Assembly (NCBI RefSeq): GCF_020740795.1
Contig: NC_067312.1
Location: 66,174,905-66,238,904, forward strand
Length of the DNA: 64,000 nt
Source: Apus apus
Taxonomy: Eukaryota; Chordata; Aves; Apodiformes; Apodidae
Reading direction: 5' to 3'
Under the pieces are notes generated by a model that did no database searches, was not told where the DNA came from, and saw nothing but the letters and a program-made list of their open reading frames with translations. Both the position numbers and the translations under genes were made by a program. Shown piece after piece: positions 36,396 through 48,276 of this stretch (positions are counted from its first letter, which is position 1; each line of letters opens with the position of its first letter).

Positions 36396-38512
36396 GACGA
36401 TGATAACTGACATACCTGGATGGATGCTACTGTTCTTTTATGGGAGCAGATTTCTTCAATACTACTTCTCTATATATCATCTACAGAAAACAGAACACCA
36501 CCTCCTTATTTCTGCTAAGTAAGTCTCACTGATAGGTAATTCTGAAAGCCCTAATATATGGGCTCCTATTAATTTTAAGCACTTCTCAAGAGTATAGGCT
36601 GCTGAAGCAACACAAATATTCATTATATGTTTTTGATTTAACAATATAGTTGTAAGTTAATTGCTTATTTCTAAGGTCAAAGAAATGAAAATGCTGTTAA
36701 AATAATAATTAAAAAGTTTACTTGTTTTTTATTACTACTTCATCAGTTAAATACTTCCAGCAGTCTCTGCCATGTGCTGCTAAGGTAAATCAAAGCAAAG
36801 ACAGCATTTTTCCTTGAAAACTACATGTTCAATCAGTCAGGGGCTTGTCATAAATATTGCCTAAAGGTTGACTTTTCCTGACATTTATGATTGCTCTTAC
36901 CCTGATTCCGTGAAATATTGAAGAAGTTTAGGGCTAAGGCTGTCAGTAAGACTCTTGATCCTGAGGGGTCAACTTAAAACATTTTAGGGTTGTCATGACT
37001 GCTTTTTGGGGTGCTTGTCTTGTAATCTCTGTCCACTCATGCTTTTTAAGATACCTCAGAAAGATGAACATGACTGGTCAGGCAATTCAGTTGATAGAGC
37101 TGGCAGTGTGAAAGTAGCCTTGGAAGACACCTGAAGATATTTTTAAAAACAGGCACCTTCAAGTAATTTCATCTTGTGTTCCTGAAAACATAGGCATATA
37201 AAGCCACTAGCTGCTTTTAAAACCTGCGGCTGTGGACCTGAGCGGTGAGTCCTCAGAAGATTCTTGTCCCAGCAAGGGCAGAAAGGAGAAAATTAGAGCA
37301 GGCACTAAGGCAATCAAGCAGATTGTTCACTACTCTTAGTGATGCAAACCCACCAGAGAAAACGCCTAGGAAAAAAAAACTCAAACCCACCCCCACGGCC
37401 CCTAGCCAGTTTGCTTTTTTCCTACCATCCCTTTTATCAGTCTTCTGCAGAGTCTCTAAAACTCTTATCTTGATAGGCCAGATTATCAAGCTGATCTCCT
37501 CTCCATGATAAACAGGAATCAAACAATGTTTTCCACTGTCAGCAAACCATACATTTGTGCTCCCTATAATTCAATTAATAGAATCTCTCCTTTTCTGTCC
37601 TTTCGTCTCCATCCCAGCTCTTCTGTCATCTTTTCCCTGCCTCCTTACCCTCCCCCCAATTAATTCCTATGCTTTAATACCATCTAAGAGTCCTTAGTGA
37701 GAAGAGGATCCGCTTGCTATGCAGGTGCAAGTTTTCAGCACCACAGCACAACAGCAATACCACCCCCTTCTGCCCTCCTCAGGGCTTCTCTTTGTGAACC
37801 ACGTTTTCTTTTTCTTCCCTTTCAGCTCCTGCTGAACAACCCCACGCAGCTAATCTGATTATGCTAATTTGTACTTCATGAACCCAAAGACTGTAAGGGG
37901 ATCTGTGGAGGGTGAGCTGGGCTGGGGATGAGGGTGGTGAGGACAGGAGAGAGGCTATGGGGAGGGGGTGGGGAGTGCACAGACAATGAGTTCAAGTCAG
38001 TTAACAAAAAAAGCTGTCTGTACTGCCAAACAAAGCAACCCCTTGCTGCTCTTGACAATTTAGAGTGTCCCAAACTGGCCTGTGCTACTGAGCAGATAAG
38101 GGAGCATGGAGAATATACAATGAAGAGGCACAATGAGAAGTCTGTTTCCTGTTGAACGTTGCTTTTCTTTCTCCTTAACTAATCCTTCCCAGAATCTAGT
38201 AGTTGAAGTATGGTCCACAAATTGTTCATCGGATGGTAGCTATGGCACTAGACAACCTCATCTGTCCAATGAGACTGACATTGCTCTTGAAATCTACTGA
38301 ATAATAGGCTGTGACTTTGCAGACACACACACACAACTCTAAACTCTAAATATGGACCCTGCCTCTGCTAGAGCTGGCAGCGTCCCCAGCTTGGTTTTCC
38401 CAACATTGCCTTTGCTACAGATGGGTTTGGTCAGGAAGCAGTTCTGAGAGGAAATATATAACAGGTATGCAAAAAATTGTTTTTAAGATTAAAGCAATAT
38501 TATGGTAGAGTT
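36396..38512. other. Intergenic, no recognised gene or repeat
   Basis: Unique-looking sequence without coding signal. It contains the second copy of the candidate homeodomain element (listed separately) and a short CA tract near 38322-38334. The interval around 36840-36930 has the texture of a conserved non-coding element, but this is a guess. Confidence 0.5.
37851..37878 (+). promoter_or_regulatory. Candidate homeodomain element, downstream copy
   Basis: TAATCTGATTA (37851-37861) is a perfect P3-type paired-class homeodomain dimer site. It is followed by ATG, an AATT core and TACTTCA in the same arrangement as the element at 14362. It lies about 6.5 kb beyond the TAL2 stop. The regulatory role and target are inferred. 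Confidence 0.35.
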
Positions 38513-39105
38513 TCAGCAATCACTGAATTGCTTATGCTGGCAGGGACCTCCTGGGTTTATCTGGTCCAATCCTTCTGCTCGAGCCATGTCACCAAGAGCT
38601 GGAAGCCCAGGACTATGCCAGGCAAATTTTTAGTACCTCCACAGATGGAGAATACACAGCCTCTCTGGGAAATCCATTCCTGTGTTTGATCACCCTCATA
38701 TTAAAAAAGTTTTTTCTTGTGTTCAGCTGGATTTCCATGTTTTTTAACTTGTATCCACCACCTCTTGTCCTGTCAGTGGGCACCACTGAGAAGAGTCTGG
38801 CCCCCTGTAAGTCATTCCTCCCAACATATATTGGTACACATTGAGAAGCTTCCCTTCAGCCATCTTTCCTCCAGGCTAAACAGTCCGATCTCCCTCAGCC
38901 TCTCCTGCTGTGAAAGACATGCCAGTCCCTTAATCATCCTTGTGGCTCCACGTTGCATTTGCTCCAGTAAGTTCGTATTTTTCTTGTACTGGGAAGTCCC
39001 AACCTGGCGACATCACTGAAGATGTGGCCTCACCACTGCTGAAGAGAGGGGAAGGATCACCTCCCTTGACCTGCTTGCAGGACTCTGCTCCTCAGTGTGC
39101 TGGAA
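38513..39105 (-). mobile_element. CR1 LINE 3'-region fragment
   Basis: The plus strand reads the complement of a CR1 3' end without a clean tail repeat: tggcagggacctcctgggtt, then ccacctcttgtcctgtcagt near 38758, aggctaaacagtccgatctc near 38873, and the cctcccttgacctgcttgca block near 39060. It is diverged, 5'-truncated and non-coding. Confidence 0.85.
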
Positions 39106-40159
39106 TCACTGCAGAATCAGGACCGAGTGTTGGTCTGAGCAGGTTCCAAGGATGCTGTGAGTGAGAACAACTCTACCACTGCTTCTGCTGTGTAATATGT
39201 CACAAATCAGAAATACATGTAGTCTTTCAAACTGGAAACAGAACTTGAATAATATTTATTAGCTTTTTTTAGTGATGGTATGTTTTGGTACTTGAAGTGA
39301 CTTTCGATAGGATAGTATTTTGTCCTTTTTTATGTCAGTTTTGAAGAACTGAACTACACAAAGACTAAGCTGGAGTTACAGGGACACTAAAATTATTTTT
39401 TAATATTTACAAATACACTGTAAGGGATCTTTCTGATTCACAGAAAATATTCCATGGTGTTTCATTTCCACTTGAGATTTTCAAGGAGCTGTTTGGTTTA
39501 GCATGGAATATTTCCAATTGTTAGCTGGATCTGTGTTTTAAAGTATACAATTCTGGTTTGCTCATTTACTGAATTGTGGGATTTTAATTTCATTTTAATT
39601 TTCATACTGTACTTGCTAGTGTTGAGAAGGGTTGCTGCTTGGACTGTCTAGGCATCAAAGAGGTCACACTGGCATTAAAAGAAAATAAGGCATTGACCTC
39701 TGCATTTGAAAAACAGAAATGAAGCATTCTTCAGGTTTTCCATCACACAGTTATATCCTCAGACAATGGACTGGTTGAGTTCTCACTTCTGAGATAGTTG
39801 TATTTGAAACACATTCCTTCTCTCTTGGCTGTGGCTTCTTATGATGGCTGACAGGGAGGAAAGTTGTAAGGGTCTGGTATACTTAGGAGGAGAGAAAAAA
39901 TAAGGCAAGGGGGTTTCTTCTTGGGAAGCTGTTGGATCTCATACAACTCTGCTCTGCTGCGGAACTGAAGGAGATTTTATTTCTTGGTCAATTCTCAATT
40001 ACATGTGGAAAGTGTGTAAGTTTTCCCTATGGCTTTGGTGGAGTACAACCTGTAGCAAGGACTAGGAAAACTGAGAGAAGAGCTCAAAGGGTTTTGAAAC
40101 ACTGTGGGAGTGCAAATCTGTTCATAGATCTTTACAAGCTGCAGCAAGGTGGTGGGGCA
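39106..40159. other. Intergenic, nothing recognised
   Basis: AT-rich sequence with no coding signal. The last 150 bases before 40160 may be a decayed upstream part of the CR1 that follows, but I cannot confirm it. Confidence 0.45.
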
Positions 40160-40398
40160 AAAACGTAATTCCAAGAGGGAAGCTCATGTCAACCTCTTTA
40201 ATACAAGGGTGGCAGATCACTGGAATAGGTTGCCTAGAGAGATGGTGGAGGCCCATCCCTAGGGCCGTTCAAGGTCAGGGTTGATGGGGCTCTGAGCAAT
40301 CTCTTCTAGTTGGAGACATCCCTGCTTATTGTAGGGGAATTGAACTAGATGACCTTTAGAGGTCACTTCCAACCCAATACATTCTATGATTCTATTAT
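40160..40398 (+). mobile_element. CR1 LINE 3' end
   Basis: The sequence runs through ctggaataggttgcctagag, gatggggctctgagcaatct and aactagatgacctttagagg, and ends in the tail attctatgattctatta. That gives a plus-strand CR1 3' terminus. It is followed by an AT-rich stretch of TATA units at about 40398-40450. Confidence 0.9.
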
Positions 40399-41394
40399 TA
40401 CATATATGTAACATATATATGCATCTGTTTATATATGTAGGTCTATATAAGTACACAAAATATTATCCCAGTTCATCAGTTACACAAGTGCTGCTGAAAT
40501 GTGTTTGGCAGTAGTCCCTGCTCCACCCAAATGCAGCTGAACAAACAGCCCACTGCTCACACAGGAAGCCAGGCCAGTTGGATAGGAGGAGGCAGCCTGG
40601 TAGATTTGGTGTCCCAGCAGGAGAGAGAACCACAGTCACAAAAATGACCTTAAATAAACTTTACTTAGGGATTTGTGTGTCTTACACAAAAACTTGGCTT
40701 GGGAATTTGACCTGTAGGGCTCTTGGAAAGAAAGAAAAATTAGCTTTTCTTGATGGGGGAGAAAAAAACCAGCCGACTTCCCTTTAATGATGACTATTGT
40801 TTCCAGGGAAGTCTTTCCTAGAATAAATTTATCACAGTGTGATAGTAACATGGCATGACTTTGCTCTTTTATTGAGGCCTCATCTGCAGCCTGCAGATGA
40901 TTCGACAGCCTGCAGCCATGATTTGACAACCACTATGAAAAGAAGCACAAGGCATGGAATAACCACTGTCTTTTTTAGCTGTGCAGCATGAAGTGCTATT
41001 ATTAGGATGAGCGTTAGGAGCTGGAAATCCAGATACAGGGAGTGGAGGGAGAGAAAAGTCTTCAATGGATGAGAGAACTAGAAGGAGGCTTTGTCCTTCA
41101 GCACTCTCTGTAGCTCCCAAGTAGCTGCAGAACTCTGTGGCAAGCGGGTCCAATGAATGTGAATGATGCAGTAGCCTGCAACATAATGAGCAGCAGTACT
41201 TCTGCTTCTCCAAGCTGCTTCCTTTCAGATTTCATCATCATCTTCCTCCTGAGATTAACATGACCCTTTTTTTTAGTGTTGTCCTGCTCTGTGACTTGCA
41301 GGATGAGTTGAGTAAATGCCAGTCCACCAAGTCCTGGTGCAGGGCTCCCAAGTGACACAGAGACAGTCCAGAGTGTGCACAGGGGACAACAGAT
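40399..41394. other. Intergenic, TA-rich start then unrecognised sequence
   Basis: It begins with TATA-rich simple sequence. The rest has open frames of 97-119 codons on the minus strand without recognisable similarity. No gene is supported. Confidence 0.45.
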
Positions 41395-41636
41395 GGATGT
41401 TCTGGAGCTCCCAACACAAGGACACGGGGCTGTTGGAGGAAGTCCAGAGGAGGCCATGAAGATGCTTAGAGGGCTGGAGCACCTCTCCTATGAAGACAGG
41501 CTGAGATAATTAGGGTTGTTCAGCCTGCAGAAGAGAAGGCTTCAGGGAGACCTTATGGACGCCTTCCAGTACCTGAAGGGGCTACGGGAAAGCTGGGGAG
41601 GGACTTCTACAAGGGCTTGTAGTGAGAGAATAAGCA
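41395..41636 (+). mobile_element. CR1 LINE fragment
   Basis: The plus-strand sequence contains gttctggagctcccaacaca, agtccagaggaggccatgaa, cctatgaagacaggctgaga and the accttatggacgccttccag block, which is the ORF2 end and proximal 3' UTR of CR1. It is cut off at 41636, where another plus-strand copy begins at an earlier point of the element. Confidence 0.85.
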
Positions 41637-42175
41637 GGTCAAAGGAGGTGATTCTACCCCTCTGCACTCATGAGACCCCACCTGGAGTTCTGTGTCTGGC
41701 TCTGGACTCCCCAACACAAAAAGACACGGACCTGCTCAAGTGGTTCCAGATAAGGGCTACAAAGATGGTCTGAAGGCAGGAGCACTTATCCTGTGAAGAC
41801 AGGCTGAGAGAGCTGGAGAAGAGGAGGCTCCAGGGAGACCTTATAGCAGCCTTCCAGTACCTGGAAGGGCTGTAAAGGAAGGCTGGAGAGGGATTTTTTA
41901 CAAGGGAGTGTAGTGATAGGATGTGGGGGAACTGTTTCCAAATGAAAGAGGGGAGATTTAGATGAGATCTTAGGAATAAATTCTTTTCTATGAGGGTGGT
42001 GAGGCAATGGAACAGGTTGCACAGGGAAGTTGTTGCTGCCCCCTTCCTGGAAGTGTTGAAGGCCAGGCTGGATGGGGGCTTGAAGCAACCTGGTCTAGTG
42101 GGAGGTGTCCTGGCCCATGGCAGGGTGGTTGGGACTAGATGATCCTTAAGGTCCCTTCCAATCCTAACCATTCTC
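41637..42175 (+). mobile_element. CR1 LINE 3' end, same variant as 35772-36296
   Basis: It covers the end of ORF2 and the 3' UTR, ending near cctaaccattct. It shares diagnostic departures from ordinary CR1 with the copy at 35772-36296, such as caagtggttccagataaggg and gatcttaggaataaatt. It keeps about 20 bases near 41945-41965 that the other copy lacks. Non-coding. Confidence 0.9.
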
Positions 42176-42360
42176 CTTGAAGGCTAGATTCTTGAAGGTA
42201 TTGAAACACCTAAAATCCACTGATATCTAAGGAGCTTCAAACACCTGGGCTTTTGCCCTAGTTATGCATCTAACAGAGAAAGTCTGCACACAGCAGGTCT
42301 TAAAGCACAGGAGAAGGTTGAGGCATGGTGATTTGTTAAGGTTGTAAGTCTTACTGTGCC

Positions 42361-43735
42361 ATAGAATCATAGAATCATGGAATGGTTTGGGTTGGAAGGG
42401 CTTCTTAAATGTCACCTGGTCCAAGCTCCCTGCAATGAGCAGGGACATCTTCAACTAGATCAGGTTGCTCAGAGCCCCATCCAACCTGGCCTTGACTGTT
42501 TCCAGGGATGGGAACCATCCTCTTTGGGCAACCTGTTCCAGTGTTTCACCACCTTCGCTTCCTTATATCTAAACCAAATCTACCCTCTTTTTGTTTAAAA
42601 CCATTACCCCTTGTTCGATCACTCTAGACCCTGCTAAAAAGCTTGTCCCCATCTTTCTTAGAAGCCATTGTTAAGGTTTGGAAGGCTGCAATAAGGTCTT
42701 GCTGGAGCTTTCTCTTCTTCAGGCTGAACAACCCCAACTCTCACAACATGTCCTCATGAGAGAGGTGCTCCAGCCCTTGGATCATTTTTGTGGCCCTCCT
42801 CTGGAGTTGCTCCAACCACTCCATGTCCCTCTTATGTTGTGGGCTCCAGAACTGTATACAGTACTCCAGGTGGGATCTCATGAGAGCAGCGTAGAGGGGC
42901 AAAAATCACCTCCCTTGACCTGCTGGCCACACTTCTTGTGATGCAGCCCAAGATCTGGCTGCCTTTCTGGACTGCAAATGCACATTGCTGGCTCATGTCC
43001 AGCTTTTCATGCCCCAGTACCCCAAGTCCTTCTCCATCCCTTCATCACCCAGCCTGTATTGATACCAGTGATCTCCCTGACCCAGGTGGAGGCCTTGTAA
43101 TTGGCCTTGTTGAACTTCATGATGTTCAGAAGGGCCCACTTCTCAAGCTTGTCCAGGTCCCCCTGGATGGCATCCCATCCTGCAGGTGTGTCAACCACAG
43201 AACTCAGCTCAGTATCATCTGCAAACCTCCTGATGGTGCACTCAATCCCACTGTCTGTGTCCTTGATGAAGATATCGATCAGTACGGGTCCCAGTATGGA
43301 GACACCAATCGTCACTGATCTCTATCTGAACATTGAGCTGTTGACCACTACCCTCTGAATGCAACTATCTAATCAATTCTTTGTCCACCAGGCAATGGAC
43401 ATTGTCAAATCCATATCTTTCCAATTTAGAGACAAGTATGTTGTGGGGGACCATGATAAAGGCCTTACAGAACACCAGACAGATGACATCCATAGCTCTA
43501 ACCTTGTTCACTGAGGTAGTCACTCCATCCTAGAAGGCCACCATGTTGTTCTGGCAGGACTTGCCCTTGGTGAAGCCATGGTGGCTGCCATGAATCATCT
43601 CCCTGTCCTCCATGTGTCTTAGCATGTCTTCTAGGAGGATCTGTTTCATGATCTTCCCAGGCATGGAGATGAGGCTGAGAGGCTGGTAGTTCCCAGGGTC
43701 CTCCTTATTATCCTTTTATTCCTTTTTACCACAAG
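42361..43735 (-). mobile_element. CR1 LINE, RT domain to 3' tail
   Basis: At the left the sequence catagaatcatagaatcatg is the complement of a well-preserved CR1 tail. Going right, the 3' UTR is followed by RT sequence on the minus strand. The frame at 43007-43315 has [13 protein letters not shown] with the FADD catalytic motif intact, then [18 protein letters not shown]. Farther right, in broken frames, come KAF- and [12 protein letters not shown] motifs, and a [14 protein letters not shown] start near 43690-43715. At about 1.37 kb this is one of the two longest CR1 copies in the window. Stops and frameshifts make it non-functional. Confidence 0.92.
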
Positions 43736-45628
43736 TCTTGTGTGAGATCAGACTAGCAAGGATTTGACAAAGGAGGTAAACAGAGTAAGTAGCATAATCT
43801 AGAGGAGAATGTCTTGCTCTATTGCCTTGCCTTCCTCCTAACCTGGGGGATGACCTTTCCCAGACTATTGCATTTCCTAACTTTTTGTTTAGAGATGTAG
43901 TTAAGTTATACTAACCAATGTTTTTTCTTTTGCTTTGTATATATAGGGAGTTTGATGCAATGGGCTTTGGCTTAATTTGAAACTCCTAAGTAATATTGTG
44001 ACATATAATACTAATGCAATAACAGTTGTAGTTACAGGAATATATAAGGAATGTATTGCCAACCATTACTAGCAATAACCTTGAAACTAGCTAGCAGTGA
44101 TTATTAATGACGTGTATTTCCAGAAACAAAAAACCTAAGAAGTTGGCTGACAACTTCCAGACACAGAACAGACTCTCACCTTCTGGAGGATAGAATGGAG
44201 ATGGTCAACAATGGCAGCTGTGTAGAGATGAAAGACACAGCAGGCATCTTGAGCACACACTTTGGGAATCATGTATGTAATGAGAGGAGGGAGAGGCTGC
44301 TCAGTGCTTGTCAGAGCAGAATCATAAATTATTACAGTGGCTCAAAGTGGAACCAGGGAACATTATGGGAATGACAGTGTGGTACTCCTGTGTGCCATTG
44401 CTTCAGCCCTGATATCTGCTTAAGGAGCAAAATCTTTGAACCTGGATTGGATCAACAGAGTGCTGAAACCTCTTCCAGTCCTGTGAACTAAGCATCTAGC
44501 AATAAATCTAATGATGCAGTAGCGAAATAAAGAAGGTAAGTAAGAGTTCAAGCCCACTCTAGAAATCAGCTCGGTTCAAAAAGCATACAGTTAAGGAAAA
44601 AGATGTGCTAAGGAGAGGCCTAACCCCACACTGAAACCTAATCAGACATGAAAAGAACTGAGTACTCAGGAGTCTAGTGACCATTTCTAGAAGAGCTACA
44701 TCCCTGCAGTGAAGATCATAACTTTTGTACAAGATACCTGCAGCAACTGAATTCAGCTCTACATGAAGTCATGACTGAGTTTACTGCTGCAATAAAGATA
44801 GTATGTAACTCAAGAACCTGAAGCACATGCTTTGCTGAATTTTGTGGACATAACCTAAGGGTACATGCTAGGGAGCAGCATTGGCTACAAGCTGCTTCAG
44901 TCCCCAGTCCCAGGTATCACCTAGGAATAAACACGATGCTGTTGCTTTAAAGGTTGTAGAAGAGAAACTGTAAATGGATCATTAAATATTTATGAGAAAA
45001 TAATCAGGTGTGAGGGAGGAGGAATCTAAGGCAGATGTAAAATCAAAGCAACACTACTGCTCAGCTTAAGAAACACTTTGCAATCTAGACTGGCATCAAC
45101 CAGCACAAGACGAAAACACACCAAAGTAATGTGTTAGGAGACAAATGACCAATTGAACTTCCTATGATTTATTTTCTCATCTAATTTTTTCAAAGCACTT
45201 TAGAAAAAACCGTTCATAGAAAAAATTAAAGGAGCCAGGAGAAGGTAACCTGCTGCAGGAAGAGAGTGGAAAAGAAGGAAGTGAAACATTAGTGAAACAT
45301 GAAGTTAGAGGGTATACAGAGGTAAAGGTGAGGCCCAAGCATATGAGTATATATGCATTGAAAGCACACACAAAAGTAAGGTGTTCCAAGTCTCAGGGAG
45401 AGATGGGAGACAGAGAGGTGTACCAAGCCATGACTAAATGCTGAGGATGGCATGGAGAAAGGAAGAAAATCAGGGAAACTGACAATGTGATAAAAAGCAT
45501 AAGAAGTGACACTGAAAGAAGCTTGATGAATATATGGTGCAGACAGAAAGAAAAGAGAAGAAAATATACTAGAACATCAAAGTAAGCAGCTTGAATGGGA
45601 CAAGAGGCTGTTGCAAAATGAGGGAATA
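43736..45628. other. Intergenic, nothing recognised
   Basis: AT-rich unique-looking sequence between a CR1 and the LTR. No gene, RNA or repeat family is recognisable. Confidence 0.5.
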
Positions 45629-45632
45629 CAAA

Positions 45633-46498
45633 TGTTCTGGTTTGGTTTGGTGGGTTTTTTGGTAGTGGGGGAAGGGTCCCAGGAGAGGCTCTGGTAAGAA
45701 GATGAGAAGCTCCCTCTGCTCCAAACCCAGCCAAGGAGCCATTAGAGGGACAATAGATGCACCTCAGCCATTAACATCTGAAAGAACTGAGATAAGAGCT
45801 GAGCAGAGGATTTGTGGGAGAGGAGCTGTGCTGGAGAAGGAGAGCAGTGCTGGTGGTTGGTGAGGAAGAAGGGCAAGAAGGTGCCCAAGCAGAAGTTTCC
45901 CTGCAAGCCATGGCGAGATGGCAGCTGTCCCCCTGCATTCATGGAGGAACGTGGTGGAACATTCCCTGAAGGAGCCAGGAGGGGTGAATGTGGACTTGCA
46001 TCTGCAGCCGTGGAGGACCCCACACCAGGGGAGGTGCCTGTTCCCTGAGCAGCCCGTGACTCTGTGGGAAGCCCAGGCTGGAGCAGCTCCAGACCTGGTG
46101 GGAAGGACTCATGAAGGAGAGGTTTGTGGAGGACTCTCTCCCATGGGAGGGACCCCGTGGGGAAGCAGGGAAGGACTGTAAGGAATCCTTCTTCCTGAGG
46201 AGGAAGGAGCAGCAGGAACCACCAGCCTGTGAACTGACTCTAAACCCCATCCCCATCCCCCTGTGCTGCTGGGGGGAAGGAGGGAGAGAAACCGGGAACC
46301 AAGTGATTTGGGGTGGGAAGAAGGGAGGGCTGGGGTAACATATGCAAGCCCTGCTCTGTGTGTGTCTGTGTCCTGTGCGTGTTTGAAATTAAATTATTAT
46401 TTTTTCCCCAAGTTGAGTCTGTTTTGCCTGTGAACTTAATCAGTGAAGAACCCTCCTTGTCCTTTGCCTTGACTCATGAGCTTTGTCCTCCTCCCAGA

Positions 46499-46542
<44 letters not shown>

Positions 46543-46606
46543 AGAGATGAGTGAGCAGCCAAGGGGCCATTTTTTTTGTTGTCGTGTTGCGGCCAAACCA
46601 CGACCA
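45633..46606 (+). mobile_element. Solo LTR of an avian endogenous retrovirus
   Basis: A 974-bp segment starts with TG (tgttctggtttggtttgg) and ends with CA (ccaaaccacgacca). It is flanked by the four-base direct repeat CAAA (45629-45632 and 46607-46610), consistent with a target-site duplication. The 3' part contains ATTAAA at 46388-46393, then ccccaagttgagtctgtttt and ctcatgag, an arrangement I recognise from common avian ERV LTRs. No primer-binding site or gag/pol sequence adjoins either side, so this is a solo LTR left by recombination. Plus orientation follows from the poly(A) signal and the TG/CA ends. The ERV class is not certain from sequence alone. Confidence 0.85.
46501..46542. repeat. 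(GT)n microsatellite inside the LTR
   Basis: About 16 near-perfect GT units ending in GCGCGCGTGT, lying in the 3' part of the LTR just before its end. The alternating purine-pyrimidine tract could adopt Z-DNA and is likely to be length-polymorphic. Confidence 0.9.
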
Positions 46607-46610
46607 CAAA

Positions 46611-48276
46611 TGAGGCAGAAAATTGGTGCAGAATGGGAACTGGATTGGAAGAAGGTAGCATTGTGTCAGATAAGTACAGATCACAAACATGGCAGGATGA
46701 CAGAAGACAATGGGAATGACCATTTTTGTATGTCGCAAAGATTACTGTTGTCACCTGACTAGATTCTAATGCATAGACCTGAGTTTGAGAGAATATCTAA
46801 GAAAGGTAAATAAATTAAGTCTAATAATCCATAAACCAGGAGTATTTCTGATTTCATAATTTTGGGGAGTACATATGTAGGTCTTTTGAGACATACTCAT
46901 GACTAAATAAGTCCTTTTTTTCCCTAAGGCTCCATATTGTATTCCAGGCCAATGTCTGTAGGATCCTGGACATGATGAACTAAAGCAATACTTAAACATA
47001 TCATACATTTAGCAGCAATGTCACCAGCCATGCTTCCGTGCCAGGTACACAGACCTTCTTTTCAAAGACTACATTATCATAATTTCCATGCGAAATGGAC
47101 ACAAGAAATCAATCAGGTATGACAGCTCTAGCTCACATTATCCACAGCTCTGTAAAATTTAGGGAGTAATGGGTTACTCATGTCATGCTCTATGGAGATT
47201 AAAGATGTGGACATGCACTGTTTAAAAACAGCTCTTTTCTACTTCTCTCCTTCTTACTGTCAGGTGTTAGGTGCTCGTTTCAGCTGTGCTTAGAATGGAC
47301 CCAGAACTGTCTATCCGGGATCAGTAACAACGTGCAGGAAGGCAACTGTCAGGAACTGCTGACAGGCATGTAACAACAAAGACTTTCACAGCTGTTTCAG
47401 AAGTAAAAATGTGGCAGCTTCATGAACAGCTGGAATGTTCTCTGAAGCAAGTTCAGAAAATATTTGTATTAATTTATGAGTGTTCTTTTGGAAAGGACAG
47501 CTAATCCTGCTGAAAATTACTCTGGCACATGTGGAAGTCTGGTAGCTAATCAGCAGGTGTCTACAGGGGTTTTTTTAAGGTCACGCTAACATTCCTTGGG
47601 CAAGAGCATCAGTTCAGGCTTGTGCTGTGTTTTTGTGTTGAGCTTTATCTTAATGCAACAGAGCAGAATACTAACCAGTCCATCTTTCATTTTCTTGCAT
47701 GCATGGTGTCCTCAGCTTTTTATAAACCTACCCACAAGAAGAGAAAAAAGGGGTATCTGTCCTTCTAGTTTGAAATCAGCAAAACACACAAAAATGGTCT
47801 CACACATAACACATGCAAGTGTACCTAGCTTACATACTGATACCATCCTCTCACACTGCCACACCTCTCTCAGCCCCAGCGTATTTGGTCCTAGGATGAA
47901 CAGGATTATTTCAGCAGCACTTATCCCATTATTTTTAAACTATTCCTGAAATATCTGGGACAGCTGGAACACCAATGACCAATTTTCAGTTCTCTAACTT
48001 GTTACTCTACTTTTCGTACCCAGGCTGTGTTCCTTGACCTGATTTCTGTTTGGTGGGTTCCTCTGTCCTGTGCCCTGCTAAGATGCTACACTGAATACAC
48101 AGAAACCTCACCAATCTCTCCTCAGTTATCAGCAAAGTCACAGAAACTGCTATTCCTATTTCCCACTGGTAGTGGAGCTGGCAAACCCACTAGACCTTCC
48201 TTCTAGTTTAGCTGTGTCAGCTAACAGACATTTCCCACCTAACTGCTGTGAAGGCAACTTAAGAGAGATCTGCCTT
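46611..48276. other. Intergenic, nothing recognised
   Basis: Unique-looking sequence between the LTR and the next CR1. Open frames to about 117 codons (47596-47949) have no recognisable similarity. Confidence 0.5.

Noticed and set aside
45918..46762. Open frames in the 45.9-46.8 kb interval as genes
   Set aside because: They lie largely inside a solo LTR, which is non-coding, and several are created by the GT tract.
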